Positions 35,780-48,195 of a stretch of 64,000 bases of DNA are shown here, piece after piece. Source of the DNA: Priapulus caudatus (Eukaryota > Priapulida > Priapulimorpha > Priapulimorphida > Priapulidae); the NCBI RefSeq assembly GCF_000485595.1, contig NW_014577236.1:259762-323761 (forward strand), written 5' to 3'. The number at the start of each line of letters is the position of its first letter. Position 1 is the first letter of the stretch. The notes beneath the pieces are model-generated. The model was not told the DNA's origin. It saw only the letters and a program-made list of their open reading frames with translations, and did not search any database. The position numbers and the translations under genes were made by a program.

Positions 35780-37072
35780 ATAAGACTCTACCCGGATTAG
35801 GTTTAGGTTAGGGCTAGGATCGTGGGTTATGGTTACGGATGGGGTGATGATGATACTGATTTACGTATCAGGGTCCCAAATTGGGCTTGAGGATGAGCTA
35901 ACATGTTTATGGTAGCACAGATACACCACCGATTTTCGAGCAGTCGATGATCCAGCATCTATTTTAGTCCGGTCAAAATTACAAAAGGGCACTTGAAATT
36001 TACACGACTGCCAGGCCAGTTTAATACGCGACCACAGGTGGCGTTGTATGTAGCACATGCTAGACTTGTTTACAGTAAATATTTTGGTCATGACCTGACG
36101 TTGATTGATACCTGTACCTGTACATTTAATATTTGTTTAATTTAAGTTTCTAGCCATCCATGATGCTTTAGAGACATGGGAGGAGTATAATTAGTGGGTC
36201 CAGATTGTATTGTTGACTATACTATAATATATACTACATGACCTTTGTTGATTCGGCAAGAATTTGGAACCAAGAGTGCCGAAAAGTCGGTGGTATACCT
36301 GTACTTGTAGTACATGTACCATTATGACTCTCGAGTACATTGTATGCACACAGGTTACAGTGAGTAGTCTCCCGTTCAATGTACATCTAGCATCACAACA
36401 GCAAATGTAAACATGATGAGAATGTGTGATGCGTAAATTGCGTCGTGATGAAAGATATGGCTCTGTAATTAGTAATTAGTCCGAAGAAATCATTTTCGTT
36501 GAGCTAGCACTTTTATCGCTATTACTTACAGCTTACAAGTATCTGTTACATGCCACGTTCAACCACATGATTAAGTTCATGGCTTGGTTAGATTCATTGG
36601 CGGATGCTGGAATGGGTAAAAGGGGGAGTGGGTACTTGGGTCCTGTCACAAATTTGAGTGCTTCAGATGACTTCACTGGCCTCCAGCGAATACTAAATTT
36701 GGGGGAGGGGGAAACAAGTAAGGTGGAGGTTTAAAATGTTTAAATAACTACTTTGGATTTTTCCCCACTTTTTCTGATATTGATTCTTGGATGGAAGCAG
36801 GGAACCTGATAGCGCCCTAGATCTGCCATTGGATAGAGCATGGGAATTTGGTACACCTTGATATACTTGTTATAATTCTCTCACCTCTGTTATTTACAAA
36901 TTGCAACTCTGTGAATTTGGTACATGATGTTATGTCATGCATTATTACACGCAAGCTCATACCTGTACAAAATTATCACCCATAATTTCCATCCTAATGA
37001 CAATGTAATGTTGACAGTACTCATTATGTTTCTTATTATTAATTGGAAGGTCACTATTAATATTCACTGTAC
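35780..37072. other. Intergenic stretch, nothing recognised
   Basis: A short TTAGG-like degenerate tract (35790-35815) follows the TIR element. No conserved ORF, RNA gene or clear mobile element. Confidence 0.5.
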
Positions 37073-37079
37073 ATAGTAT

Positions 37080-37115
37080 CAAGAGCGTATTAAGAAGCTT
37101 CTTAATACGCTCTTG
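37080..37115. repeat. Micro-palindrome, perfect 36 bp
   Basis: Two 18-bp arms, CAAGAGCGTATTAAGAAG and its exact inverse, no spacer. Flanked by ATAGTAT at 37073-37079 and 37116-37122. Confidence 0.9.
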
Positions 37116-37138
37116 ATAGTATACTGGCATGATAGGAT

Positions 37139-37184
37139 CAGGAGTGAATAATAGAGATATAATAATCTCTATTATTCACTCCTG
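37139..37184. repeat. Micro-palindrome, 46 bp
   Basis: Arms CAGGAGTGAATAATAGAGAT and its inverse around a few bases. Flanked by ATAGGAT at 37132-37138 and 37185-37191. Only 23 bp separate it from the previous palindrome. Confidence 0.9.
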
Positions 37185-37191
37185 ATAGGAT

Positions 37192-39753
37192 GTACAATAA
37201 TTTCTGTTAAATGCAGTAATACAGCACATTACAAGGTAAGGCATTCTATAAAAACCATTGATAATGAGAAAATCTGTAACATGAATCATGTATTCCTATT
37301 GACTTCTATTATAAAATTGGATATATGGTTTCTTATGGAAAATTATTTACATAACTAATGAAGTAGAAGAACAAAAATTTTATGAATGCAAAAAAACAAG
37401 ATTTTTGGTATATATTGATTATTCAATGATGTACCAAGGTACCATGCTAAGACTGGGAGGGAGGAGTTTGTAATACGAATTACTGGGAGAGAGCGGGAGG
37501 AGTACTGCTGGCTAGAGGATACCAGCTGGCTTGCTTTTGTTATCAATATTATTGTAGGGCTTGGGTGTTTTAGACTCTTACCTGCAGGCCAAAGATTATC
37601 TAATGTCGGCTGCCGATGGGGACTCCCTTTGTACAGCTCCTTGAAGCAGCTGTGATCTGCTCTTGAACATGTATCTATGTAACATATATACCTGTGGCAT
37701 ATACTGGATGCAGGGAGATGGATGATTGAAGGAACAGGTGCATTTTATAAACATTGCACGTATATATAGCAAACTGCCTATTAGGGTAACAGTATGTTAC
37801 GTGTCAGAGTTGATGCCTCCTGTGTTGGCAGCTGGCTGCATATTTATTACATTTAAATAAGGTTACTGTATAGCAATCGAGCATGTACCACTTTTTGAGT
37901 AAAAAATTTCTACCCATTCTTTTGAAAAATTACGTAAGAGCGAATTTTCGTTTCGTATCACAAGTAAATGGCCATCATTTTCAAATTACGTATGTGCAAA
38001 TTTATGCACTCCCGTTGTTGTAACGTGAGGTATTACTGTACTGGAGTAACATTGTCGTGCTACTGCAGCCAGTGTGGCCATTAAAAATACATTCAAAGCG
38101 CTAGCTATAAGCCTATAATATCTCTGCAATTTTTGCATTTATAGTACAGTTTGGCCGCAGAGTTCTGCTGCTATTATTTGCTATTATTGAGCAACAAGTT
38201 TTGGTAGCATTCTGACCATATTGGTTTTTAATATTTATAATGTGGCTTGTAAGGCAACCCGCAGTGAAATCTGACACAAGTCTATTAAAAGTTAGTATAC
38301 ATATTAAAATGTGTGCTGACATTTTCATAAGGTTGCTATACAATGGCACTAGTTTCAAGCTCATTGCAGCTGACTATGTCTTTGCCAATAACTTTTTTAC
38401 TCGGTCAAATTTATGATTTGCTAGTTTAGCTAGCTGATCTAGGTGATATTCTTAAATTTTAAAATGAGCTCCCTGCTGGTGTCTTTATTGACTCTGCGGA
38501 AATGCCCAAAACGATTGGCCACAAATGCTTACTTATAAATTACAGTGGGGTTGTTGTAGCTTGTGATATTCAAAAAGTAAAAATTCCTTTCTGTTCATCA
38601 TTGTAATTAGTTGCAGCACGGTTCATGCACACATGTATCGGGTTCCTCTTCAAGGTAGTGTAATAATGCCTACTATCGGCGACTCCCTTTTGCTGCAGGC
38701 AATTCGCTAGTCTAGTGGAAGAAGGGTAAGCTTTCTTTCTATAGATGCAACATCTGCAATGCTGGTATGAACAGGCAGCGAAAGTTACTCTTTTGTGGTG
38801 CAACAATTTCCCTGCTATGCTTGCTTTTATCAGTAATTCTTTTCTAAGATAACATCATTCAGGTTATAGATTTTGTGGAATTTTCATAATTTCGTCATGC
38901 AAAAAATTATCAGTAGTCAAATGGATGAAAGAAAATATGTTGCTTAGCCCACGTTTGTAGCTACTAACTATATAAGATTAGCTTTATGCTAAGCATAAAA
39001 TATGGTATGTTTCGTCAAGCAGTTGTTAATTAATACAAGATAGGTTAGTTAAAGTATAGAAGTGCCTTACTGCCTGGTGTATACATATGGCGATCTTATT
39101 TAAATATGCATTGATGGAGGAAATTCGAGCGCGTCATAAATCAAGCAGAATTTTTTGGAAATAATACGATTAGCTTATGTTTTGAAAGCATTGTTGCATA
39201 ATTTAGGAATACTATGAGAACAACTATCCTGGAAAACGAAAAGGTCTGAGGTGGTCGTTGCTATATTTTTTCTGCCATCTAACATTATTACCCACGTTGT
39301 TTTGCTCTCGTTCCTGCCTGGGGTTTCGTTTGGGAAAAGGGCGTTTTTTTGTTTAGAAATATCAGCTGTGAACGCCCGAATGTGACAGATCCACAGTCCA
39401 GTGGCGAGTGAAAATACGCCGAGCTAATATTTGTCTAACAGCTCCGTCTGTCTTATCGCGGCCACAGGTCGGCATCTTTGTCTGTTCATTCATCGGACAA
39501 AACTAAGCGAGCGATTTGTGTCGTGTCGTGTGGGGTTGCTTCAGCACAGCCAATTCATTTTATCTGTGTCAGGCTTTTTTTCTCAGCAAGTTTTTTTTTG
39601 CTTTAAGTATCCTTCCTTGTGAAGAGAGGATCACCCCAGTTCACTAGCCTCTGAACCACCCAACTAAACTATAATGCTTGGTATAGAATATACTGTGCAT
39701 ATTTTGAAGGGTGGATCAATATTTGATATATATATTGTATATATACGTTATAT
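37192..39753. other. Intergenic AT-rich stretch
   Basis: No gene or element supported. Open frames here are short and lack codon or domain signal. Confidence 0.5.
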
Positions 39754-39785
39754 CAAGAGCTAATAATAGGTATTATTAGCTCTTG
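39754..39785. repeat. Micro-palindrome, 32 bp
   Basis: Arms CAAGAGCTAATAATA and its inverse around GG. Flanked by GTTATAT (39747-39753) and GTTATAA (39786-39792). Confidence 0.85.
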
Positions 39786-40165
39786 GTTATAATATATATA
39801 TATATATATAGCGAGTCAGCCAGACCTCCGCAAATACGAGCGGAAATTGTGGTAAACTGACTTGTGTGTTTTAAAATTAGCTGAGGTGGTCCACCCAGCT
39901 AGCTATCTATAATATTTTAATGCCCCTGTTTGCTGTGAATTGCTCTGCACGCGCGGCGTCGGCCATCGGAAATTCTCGGCTGCGTTCTGCTGGCAATCCG
40001 CGTGCAGCAACGCAGACCGAGTGCACATCATATAGATTAGAACGCGCGTTGTTGAGGTATACGCCCTGCCTTGAATGTAAATATGGGCTTTGGGTGTGGT
40101 TGCAACTAGGCGTTGTGGAGACAATGAATGAACTTTGTCCCTGTGTGTACACACTGTACGCAGTA

Positions 40166-40196
<31 letters not shown>

Positions 40197-40660
40197 CTCA
40201 TAACCTGTGTTATGGAGTATGTATGTATATTGCTATCTTAGTTTGAACGCTGACCAATGACTGATAGGAGTGATCGATGAACTGTGAAGTTTTGTGTACA
40301 GAAAAACCTACTAGTGCCCCGCCCTAGCTCGTTTATTACTGCTGTTGGTCATAGATCGTAAACGTTCGCACACGCACAGAATATTTTTTCATGCGTTCAT
40401 GTTATATGTACTGCACAATTTATATGCAGTGAGTCTATGGAATTTGACTATGAGTATTTCTTATTCAGTTTGCTGATGTCTTACATTTCTCCCAAAGATG
40501 TTGTTTATACGATAACATAAGTTTCAGGCAGGAAGAAGTTGGTAAATTGTACCACACGTGAATGGTTGGTGCCTGTACATTTGTTGTTGTTTTTTAAACA
40601 AAATATTGAGTAGTACGTTTGCAATGCAAGATTTCGTGTTCGTGCTTGGGTGTGTGCGGG

Positions 40661-40661
<1 letters not shown>

Positions 40662-40717
<56 letters not shown>

Positions 40718-40723
40718 TGCGTG
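40662..40723. repeat. (TG)n/(TGCG)n microsatellite
   Basis: TGTG run grading into GTGC repeats. Confidence 0.95.
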
Positions 40724-40799
40724 TAAATTGCGACAAATTCATCACGTATTTTGATGTTATACGCAAACAAGACCTAGATTGCACATTATCAACGCTGAC

Positions 40800-41300
40800 T
40801 GAATGACCCCAGTGATTAACGCGTGCGTTCGCAGCGCATCCTTTCACTTTAGACTGCTTCTGGCTACGGACATGCCAGCTCGCTGCCCGTGGAGTTTCCT
40901 TGTGGCTTGTTGGCAGTCTAACGCGTGATCTCCGTACGGGCGTCTGCTCTCGAGGCGCTCGCTGGCTTCGGCTTGAATTCAGGGTGGGGGCTCCACTTAA
41001 CACCAGCGCGTAGCGTCTGGCAGGTTGCGTGCGCTCGGCAGATGGTTGGCTGTGTGCGCCGCCCGCCGCTTGGCAGTCCCGTCCCCCCTTCGCTGGCATC
41101 TGCGTGCTTCCAAGCGTTAGATGAACGCGCGCACGTGGGTCAACACAGGCGCCTTCTTTGTAGGGCGAATAGCACGCAGGCGATAGCATTCGCCGGCTCG
41201 TGGCCGTTGGAGATACCGGCAAGTGTCACATGAAATACGAGATTCTCGGCTGCTCCCGGGGAAGGTCTATTTGGCGTCGTTCGCCGTGCCCGTTCGTTTG
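40800..41300. promoter_or_regulatory. CpG-rich segment, possible promoter or first exon
   Basis: GC- and CpG-rich block in an AT-rich neighbourhood, between the ankyrin gene (minus) and the 45.3 kb exon (plus). It could host a first exon or promoter for either. No TATA box, start codon context or homology pins it down; the 232-codon minus-strand frame here has no recognisable protein features. Confidence 0.25.
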
Positions 41301-41642
41301 TAAAATCTACACGTGTGGCAGGAGATCACGCTTTGACGAATTAACCGACTAGTGAAGAATCGATGAGCCAGTATGTACACATGTGGCGGTGCTTGCACGT
41401 TTTTTTGTCTTTGAATTGCGTGTGTGACATTTCGAAGCAACATTTAAATCCAGCGTAAAATGCTATTAACAACTTATCATGTTGTAAATGTATAACATAT
41501 GATACAGTGTAAATACTGAGTATTGATACATAATGTCAGCTTGCGTGTTTTTCTTGCAGGTAATGCTTCTTTAATCGCAATATTAGCCTGGTACCATTTA
41601 TATGTACTATAGTTATTAGTTAAATATACATACTATAGTATA

Positions 41643-41830
41643 TTCTGGTATATAGTATAGTATGATATGGTATGGTATCAGGAGTGTATAATATAGATTC
41701 TATCTAAGATGTATATATTATACTGTAGTCTGTATATAACAATGTAATATAGATATGTTATACATTCCTGGTGGTATCGTATGATATGGTATGGTATGGC
41801 ATGGCATGGCATAGCATAGCTTAGCATAGT
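41643..41830. repeat. Degenerate (TATGG)n tract containing a micro-palindrome
   Basis: Repeated TATGG/TATAG/GCATA words flank the element at 41679-41770. Confidence 0.7.
41679..41770. repeat. CARGAG palindrome-family member, 92 bp
   Basis: Begins CAGGAGTGTATAATATAG and ends with inverted TTATACATTCCTG; the interior is partly duplicated (ATATAGAT words). Flanked by ATGGTAT and GTGGTAT (one mismatch). Confidence 0.7.
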
Positions 41831-42989
41831 GTAGAAGTTATGTTGCGTAGTACTAGATATAATAAACTGTGATAAACCGTGAGAGCAAGGGTAACCTTGC
41901 TTACGGGGCTGCGTCATATATTTTCTATGGGGTTTGTTGGTGTTCTGAACACAAATTAAACAAATTATTAATATCATATAGCGCCAAGAAATGGTCAGAC
42001 ATCGAAAGACCGTGTGCATTTGCGTTAGTCTCGTAGCCCGATTATACTACATAGCATAGCTAGTACTGCGTAAATTGTTTCGAGATTCTGTTATCACTCA
42101 GTGATTCTGCGAGAATTAATTCTATTTTAAGAATTCAGGTAACTGTTTGTAGGTCTAGGATTGTCTGTATATCACGACCACACGAAGCTGTCTACGGCAA
42201 TTGTTATTGGTCTCTAATACCCAAATTTATTATTATAGGTTTAGGAACAAATGAATGTTGCCAGCGATGCAACAATCAATTCCTTTATCGTAAACGCGGA
42301 TAATGTGCCTACTGACTGATTGAGAATGAATGCTTTCCCATTCTCGTTGCTCTATTTTTCTCATTCTTACTCTGTTATGCGTAAGTTGGACAGCCAATCA
42401 CAGCTAATGCAGGCGAGAAATATGACTTATTTGTAAACTCGTGCCACAACAATTTGTAGAGGGGGGTGGCTGTTAAGTATAACGAATTTTTTAGATCGGA
42501 TATAATAAAATTGTGTATTCTAAGCTCGAGTGAACCTTTTAAGATCGTAAAATTGAAAGGCGTAACCGACAGTATTACATAATCTGTCATGTGTTAAATT
42601 ATCTCCTAAATGCCTAGATGTATAACCGCCGGATATTGGAAAAATAGATATTTGACTCGGGTGGTCGCATATATTCCACGCCTGTTAAAGCACTCATTTA
42701 GGATTTCTTATATCTACTTTGTATGGGAGTGATCACGAGGGGGGGGACGCTTGGTTTTGAAATGAAGTAAGTCTTGCGTGTTTTGACCTTTCCGGTATGG
42801 CGTCAAATAGAGACGCGTAGTGAAATTTCTCTGAAATATTCGTGCATGCTAATGCTACGTTTTCTCCATGAACGGTCTTACATCGAAAGACCATAATTGT
42901 GCATTGAAGCTATAGTCTCGCAGCCTGTCTGCATGGCTACTGATACGTGTGATTTCTAGCTGCTATTGTCACGATAAACAAGATATCAC

Positions 42990-43026
42990 CAGGAGTAGAT
43001 AATAGAGTCTCTATTATCTACTCCTG
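42990..43026. repeat. Micro-palindrome, 37 bp
   Basis: Arms CAGGAGTAGATAATAGAG and exact inverse around a single T. Flanked by ATATCAC at 42983-42989 and 43027-43033. Confidence 0.9.
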
Positions 43027-43077
43027 ATATCACTGTGCGTGGCATTTTACGCGTCACACTATAGTATAGATTTATAA

Positions 43078-43086
43078 TACATATAA

Positions 43087-43118
<32 letters not shown>

Positions 43119-43162
43119 AATACATAATAAGTGTGTGTGTGCGTGAGTGCGTGCGTGTGTGG
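43078..43162. repeat. (TA)n, (ATA)n and (GT)n microsatellites
   Basis: Consecutive TATA, ATAATA and GTGTGCGTG tracts. Confidence 0.9.
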
Positions 43163-43527
43163 TATCTAGATTGACTCCATAAGTCGTTGATTGTATCAAC
43201 CAGTTACCTTTGTGGCACTTGTTCGTGGCGGAAGCTATAGGGAGCCAGTTTGTCAGGCACTTATAGATTCTTAGTGTATACATTCCTTATCAGCTCTGAA
43301 TAGCGAGTTCTCAAGTTGTATTTATTCGTAGGGTCACCGGAACCATTATTGCTCTAGTATATGCGCTATTTTAGGCATATGAAATATCAGGTCATCTAAT
43401 TTTACGATGGGCATTATCAGTTTTATCACCTAGTTGATTTACGCATGATAGTGATGATATGTTAGTACAATAGTTTCGTAGTTCACGCGCTCGTCAGAAT
43501 GACACTTGCCAGTGTTATTGTTAAGAT

Positions 43528-43592
43528 CAAGAGCTAATAATAGCAAGATAATACCTAGGTATATTAAAGGTACACTGTATTATTAGCTCTTG
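43528..43592. repeat. Palindrome-family member, 65 bp
   Basis: Arms CAAGAGCTAATAATA and inverse, with 35 bp between. Flanked by TTAAGAT at 43521-43527 and 43593-43599. Same arms as the 32 bp element at 39754. Confidence 0.85.
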
Positions 43593-43987
43593 TTAAGATT
43601 ATAGTGTAAAGATTATAATACGTTCCGCGGCTGTACTTCTAAAGACTGAGCGGCTGTACTGTCACTGTGGACTTCTCCCTCCCGGATCTGCCCCCATCAG
43701 CAAAAAACACTTACACATTTTTTACGTCTTGCCTAATCATCGTCTTATCTAGAATTCACTGCTGAAGAGAGCGTGGCTGGTGAGAAGATCGCTGACTTGA
43801 GATGGTTGTTGGGCGGCTGCCAGGTCCCATATACGTGCTCACAATGCAGCCACATCCTCCCTCTAGCTCTGTTAACATGGTGAACCCTGTTTTGCATGGT
43901 TCTGGATCCGCCCTGATATAGAGATAGATATTGATACATAGTGTAGAAATGAGGATGTGAGGTCTCTACATTTCCATACTATATTAT

Positions 43988-44054
43988 CAGGAGTTAATGA
44001 GACAAACACCCTCAACATCCTCAACATCAATTAAGTTTGTCTCATTAACTCCTG
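43988..44054. repeat. Palindrome-family member, 67 bp, left of a tandem pair
   Basis: Arms CAGGAGTTAATGAGACAAAC and inverse around a 27 bp centre (ACATCCTCAACATC words). Flanked by ATATTAT at 43981-43987 and 44055-44061. Confidence 0.9.
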
Positions 44055-44061
44055 ATATTAT

Positions 44062-44105
44062 CAGGAGTAGATATAATAGGGAAAATTCCCTATTATCTAC
44101 TCCTG
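44062..44105. repeat. Palindrome-family member, 44 bp, right of a tandem pair
   Basis: Arms CAGGAGTAGATATAATAGGG and the inverse of CAGGAGTAGATAATAGGG (2-bp indel). Flanked by ATATTAT at 44055-44061 (shared with the left neighbour) and 44106-44112. Confidence 0.9.
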
Positions 44106-44645
44106 ATATTATCCAAATAATAATATGGTGTGTAAATATCGGGCACTTTGTAACACTCGATACACAGTCATGGTGGCAACGTTTCCTGCGTTAGGAACAT
44201 AGCACGGGCACGTTTTTCTGCGGTTTTTTTTATCACTTCCTTCCCGCTCGCCTAGTATTTAGCCTATACGGTTCAGGGGCAGTCAGTTGTGAGTTGCATA
44301 GCGGCTGATGACTGAGGCGCGTAGGTATTTCATACGCGTGCATCATCGTTGCGCTGTACAGTAGTGTGCCAGTGGGCGGAGGGTGATGGGGAACTTCAGT
44401 TGAAATGTTATTAGACACACATGTAGCATTTGTGATTCACCTTGCATCCGCACAGGAAGACTGACTGCTCGCCATTAATGATTTCTAAGAAACCCGAGGT
44501 CACTAATGCCCCCCTCCCCACACACACACTAACTCGTTACGACAGAACGCAGGCTTGGGAATTTTGCAGCGTGTGAAAGATTACTGGACAAAAATTCATC
44601 GTATTTGTGTGTTTAAATGCCTTAAAGCTACTAACAGTATTAAAG

Positions 44646-44802
44646 GTATGCGTGGGTACGTGCGTGCGCGCGTGCGTGTGTGTGTGCGTGAGTACGTGCG
44701 TGCGTATGTGTGTTGTGTCTGTGTGTGCGTGTGCGCGCGCGTGTGTGGGTGTGTGTGTGCGTGCGTGCGTGCGTGCGTGTGTGCGCGTGTGTGTGTGTGT
44801 GC
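44646..44802. repeat. (GTGC)n/(GT)n microsatellite
   Basis: Long GTGCGTGCGC/GTGTGT tract; Cys/Val-Arg open frames through it are artefacts. Confidence 0.9.
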
Positions 44803-45264
44803 AAAGATGAATATGTCATATACAGTATTGTGTATAGTTCTTTCAACGTAATACGATTTCTCAAGTGGCCCAAGTGGCAGCTGTATAGACCCAACCAGAA
44901 TTCATAGACATTTAGTCACAAAATGATAATCCACTCTTCTAAACTAGATTTTGGACAGCAACGAGTTGTATCAGTAGTGGATTTTTGGAAGGTCTCCATG
45001 TGCGTGTGTGTATGACAGAGAAAGTTGAAGTGATTCTTCAGATTGACTAACCTCGCAATAACAACCCACTAGCTCTGTCATTGCCAGGGATTCATGTGTG
45101 CACGCATACGATGAGTACTTGTAAATTCTTCGTGTGCCACTCGCTCTGAATAAACTGCTGACACGCACCACGCACGCACGACCGCGCATTTATTTACATT
45201 TATAATATAAATATATATTAATCGTCCCGCTGTACAGCGCTGATATCAAATGTGATTTTTGTAG

Positions 45265-45585
45265 GTAACCGACACTTGGGCAAGTGCACCCATGGATGCT
45301 ATGTGTGCTGCCTACACTGCGCAAGATAGCTCAAGTTTCCATCGCGTATTATGGATGTGTGCATAGTCGTGCTGCGGCCCGGCCGCAGCATCAGCACACA
45401 GGTCGGCTTCGCGCTCGAATTCCGGCCAAAACATTACGACCTGCTGCTGGTCGATCACAAGGTGACGGACAGAAACAAGCAGACGCGCCAGCTGCCCAAG
45501 TTTGTGTGCTACGAGGAGGATGTCGATCTAGCCGCTCTCAACTACCTCGCCACGTTCACGGGCGTCAACGGAAATGGTCTCTCAG
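45265..45585 (+). CDS. First coding exon of an unidentified gene
   Basis: An acceptor (TTTTTGTAG) at 45264 opens an exon. ATG at 45351 follows an in-frame TAG 24 nt upstream and reads 78 codons to a CAG|GTAGGG donor after 45585. The peptide begins MDVCIVVLRPGRSISTQVG and continues through HYDLLLVDHKV to FTGVNGNGLS. Codon third positions are strongly G/C, unlike the surrounding AT-rich DNA, supporting real coding in this frame. I do not recognise the family. The alternation of short hydrophobic strands would suit a small beta-rich N-terminal domain, but that is a guess. Downstream exons were not found in the window; they may be obscured by repeats or lie beyond it. Confidence 0.6.
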
Positions 45586-45675
45586 GTAGGGTGCCGGAGG
45601 GCTGCCTTGCTCTTGCCATCGCGTTTGCCGCTGTCTCTTGTTTACAGCGGTGAACGGTGGCTATGGTTTTGATGT

Positions 45676-45906
45676 CGCTTGTTTGTTATGCTGTTGTTGT
45701 GCGTTTTTACGCTTTTGTGTGTTTATGTTTTTGTTTGTTTTGTTTTGTTATGCTGCTGTGTGTTTGATTTGTTTTTGTTGTTGTGTTTGTTGTTGTTGTG
45801 TGTTTGTTATGTTGTTGTTGTTGTTGTTTTTTGTTGTGTTTTGTGTGTGTTGCTGTTGTTGTTGTTGCTGCTGTTGTTGTGTTTGTTATGTTGTTGTTAT
45901 GTGCAC
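45676..45906. repeat. (TTG)n-rich tract in the intron after the 45.3 kb exon
   Basis: Degenerate TGTTGTTG and TTTTGTTTG repeats; Cys/Val/Leu-rich frames are artefacts. Confidence 0.8.
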
Positions 45907-46138
45907 GTTTTAACCAAGCTGGCGCATTGTGTATGGATCTTAATTTTCTTTCTTTGCAGCACCGTGAACCAATTTTTTGCAATAATTCATTATAAAATTA
46001 ATTTCTAAAAAATTCCAATATAACCAAATGTTACATTGTTTGAGTTGAGAGCTATATGATATCAGGGAGATTCGTGCTAATGGGAATGTCATTTCTGAAT
46101 AAATTATGTTCGCGAGGAGTCTTCATAGATGATAGTAT

Positions 46139-46185
46139 AAGGGAGTTAATAATGATGATAGTCTATATGTCAATATTAACCCCTG
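46139..46185. repeat. Diverged palindrome-family member, 47 bp
   Basis: Ends AAGGGAGTTAAT and inverted ATTAACCCCTG. Flanked by ATAGTAT at 46132-46138 and 46186-46192. Confidence 0.7.
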
Positions 46186-46660
46186 ATAGTATATGGACTC
46201 CCACCTTGAAGTGTTTCGAAGTTTAGCCAAGACTTGAACCATAGAAGTTATGTTGTAGCCACCAACGATAAACTATTATTACTTATTAGTGCCCACCTTA
46301 TATATCAAGTGCTAATTCAAAACCAGATCCTTTTCATAAAAAAACTAAAACACGCGTTTCTTAGACCGATGGACTATGTTGCATAGATGCAACTGTAATT
46401 TGGTAGATGGTAAATGTAACAATATCACCACCATTGTTTATGTTTATTTATCGCATTTTGCAAAGGTGATAAGTGCCAGCGGAAGCCCCGACTATAGTAC
46501 TGAATAAATAATCGTAATAATTACTCCTAATAATTTCGTGATTGACCATCGCTAAGATGCTCTTCTTAAAAGAATATTTAATGTAGCCAAAACCACTGAG
46601 TTCTATTGCATAACATAGAGATGTAGATTGCTAGGGCAAAAGAGGCATACTATCAGGATT

Positions 46661-46716
46661 CAAGAGTGTATAATAATAGATATTATTATTATTAGGTCTA
46701 TTATTATTCACTCCTG
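46661..46716. repeat. Palindrome-family member, 56 bp, flanks unclear
   Basis: Ends CAAGAGTGTATAATAATAG and inverted CTATTATTATTCACTCCTG with an ATT-rich centre. No clear direct repeat flanks it (CAGGATT left, ACGTTAT right). Confidence 0.6.
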
Positions 46717-48195
46717 ACGTTATCACTGCTTATAATGGAGAATTATATGTGTATGAATGTGTGTATCACTGCAGTGACAAACAAACCCACCCTACAGTAC
46801 AATTATATAAGCCAGTGCAATTATATAATGAGTAGGTTTATTAGTGTACATAATGCTAAATGTCAGTCGCTTGCTACTCGTGTATAAATCGGGCAGATGG
46901 GTTCAGAGGTAATTATATATAACCGGCCTGCTTATAATTACTCAGACCCCACGTCGGGGTGGCCAGACAAATCAGCTGTATGCAAGAATTGACTACAACT
47001 ATAGTACTAGTCTACAAGTATACAAAATCGTTTTGTCCATGGAATGAAATAGAAACGTGATAGACGCACGCGTGTAGGTATGCCAGTTCGTGACATTGGC
47101 TACGCCTGCCCGTGTGTATCAAGTTAAAGCCCACCTGCACGCAGACATGAACTTGTCTGGGTGTGGCTGCTAAATGCTTGTCTTTTTATTCGATGATTTG
47201 TGCTGTTTACTAAATAATTTATGAGCTTGATCAAAGCCATAGTGAATGGGTACTTTCATTTTAATAGGGTGAGATGCAAGGGGGCGAGGATGTGTGCTAG
47301 TATACAGACACATGCACGTGTACGCGCACATAAGTATACGCTAACGGGAACCTCTTTCCAGATTTCGCATTGACATGAATGCCGTTTAAAACATATCTTG
47401 ACTATTCAGACGTTTTGTAATTAGGCGTTTGATATCAATTACCACGGTCATTATAGTGCCTGAATCGCGCGCATCGTTGCTCCGTGCACGCACGCACGCG
47501 CGCACGCACCAGCGTGTCTTCATGTAGCCTAGATACCGTATATCTAATATCTATTTATTGCTGGTAGCGAGCCCCGCGTAAGCTGACATTTGCTTACATG
47601 TGTGTTTCATGGGCGTGTTCGTACCGCGCCTCTTTACCCGCCGCAAAAAGATCCGAATCTCGGCAAAGTGGAGAGTTGCCTTTTCGAAACTAGTGGTTAA
47701 AAGCGCCGTACTATTTTCAGAGTGAGAACTCCATCTGTCGGCTCCCGCGCGCGCGCTTTTTTGCCCGATATACGCGAATGCTGACGTGGGGAGTCGTGCG
47801 CGAGTCCGCGTAGATGCGCTTTTTATGGGTAGAATTCGAGTATTATAGATGCAGTTACCCCGTTAGCGACCAATTGCCGACGGTGCGGCAAAGAACTAGT
47901 TGTGGACGCGCCGACAGATAACTATACGTCCGTGTGACGACGCCGCCACCGCCGCCGCTTTCAGGTAAAGGCCGGTGTATGATGCGCCGATGCAAGTTAA
48001 TGCACTGTGGCCCCTTTGTACCCCCCACACGAACGCATCCTCATCATCATCCGTGTATATGCAGCACGGGAGCATACAGGAGGAACGTGCATGGAACATA
48101 CGTAGGGAACGTGCAGGAACCGGGGAAACCGAGAACATGCATGCACGCATGCCACACACGGGCGCGTAGTTTTTATCATGCCCGCTGTAGGCTTG
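46717..48195. other. Non-coding stretch with CpG-rich part
   Basis: AT-rich to ~47440, then GC/CpG-rich to 48195, including a GCCGCCACCGCCGCCGC tract at 47942-47958 followed by a possible donor (TTTCAG|GTAAAGG). No supported exon. Confidence 0.4.

Noticed and set aside
40524-41222. 232-codon minus-strand frame
   Set aside because: CpG-rich block plus a CA microsatellite; no start context, splice site or recognisable domain.
45679-46008. Cys/Leu/Val-rich membrane-like frame after the 45.3 kb exon
   Set aside because: Comes from a degenerate TTG/TTTTG repeat in the intron.
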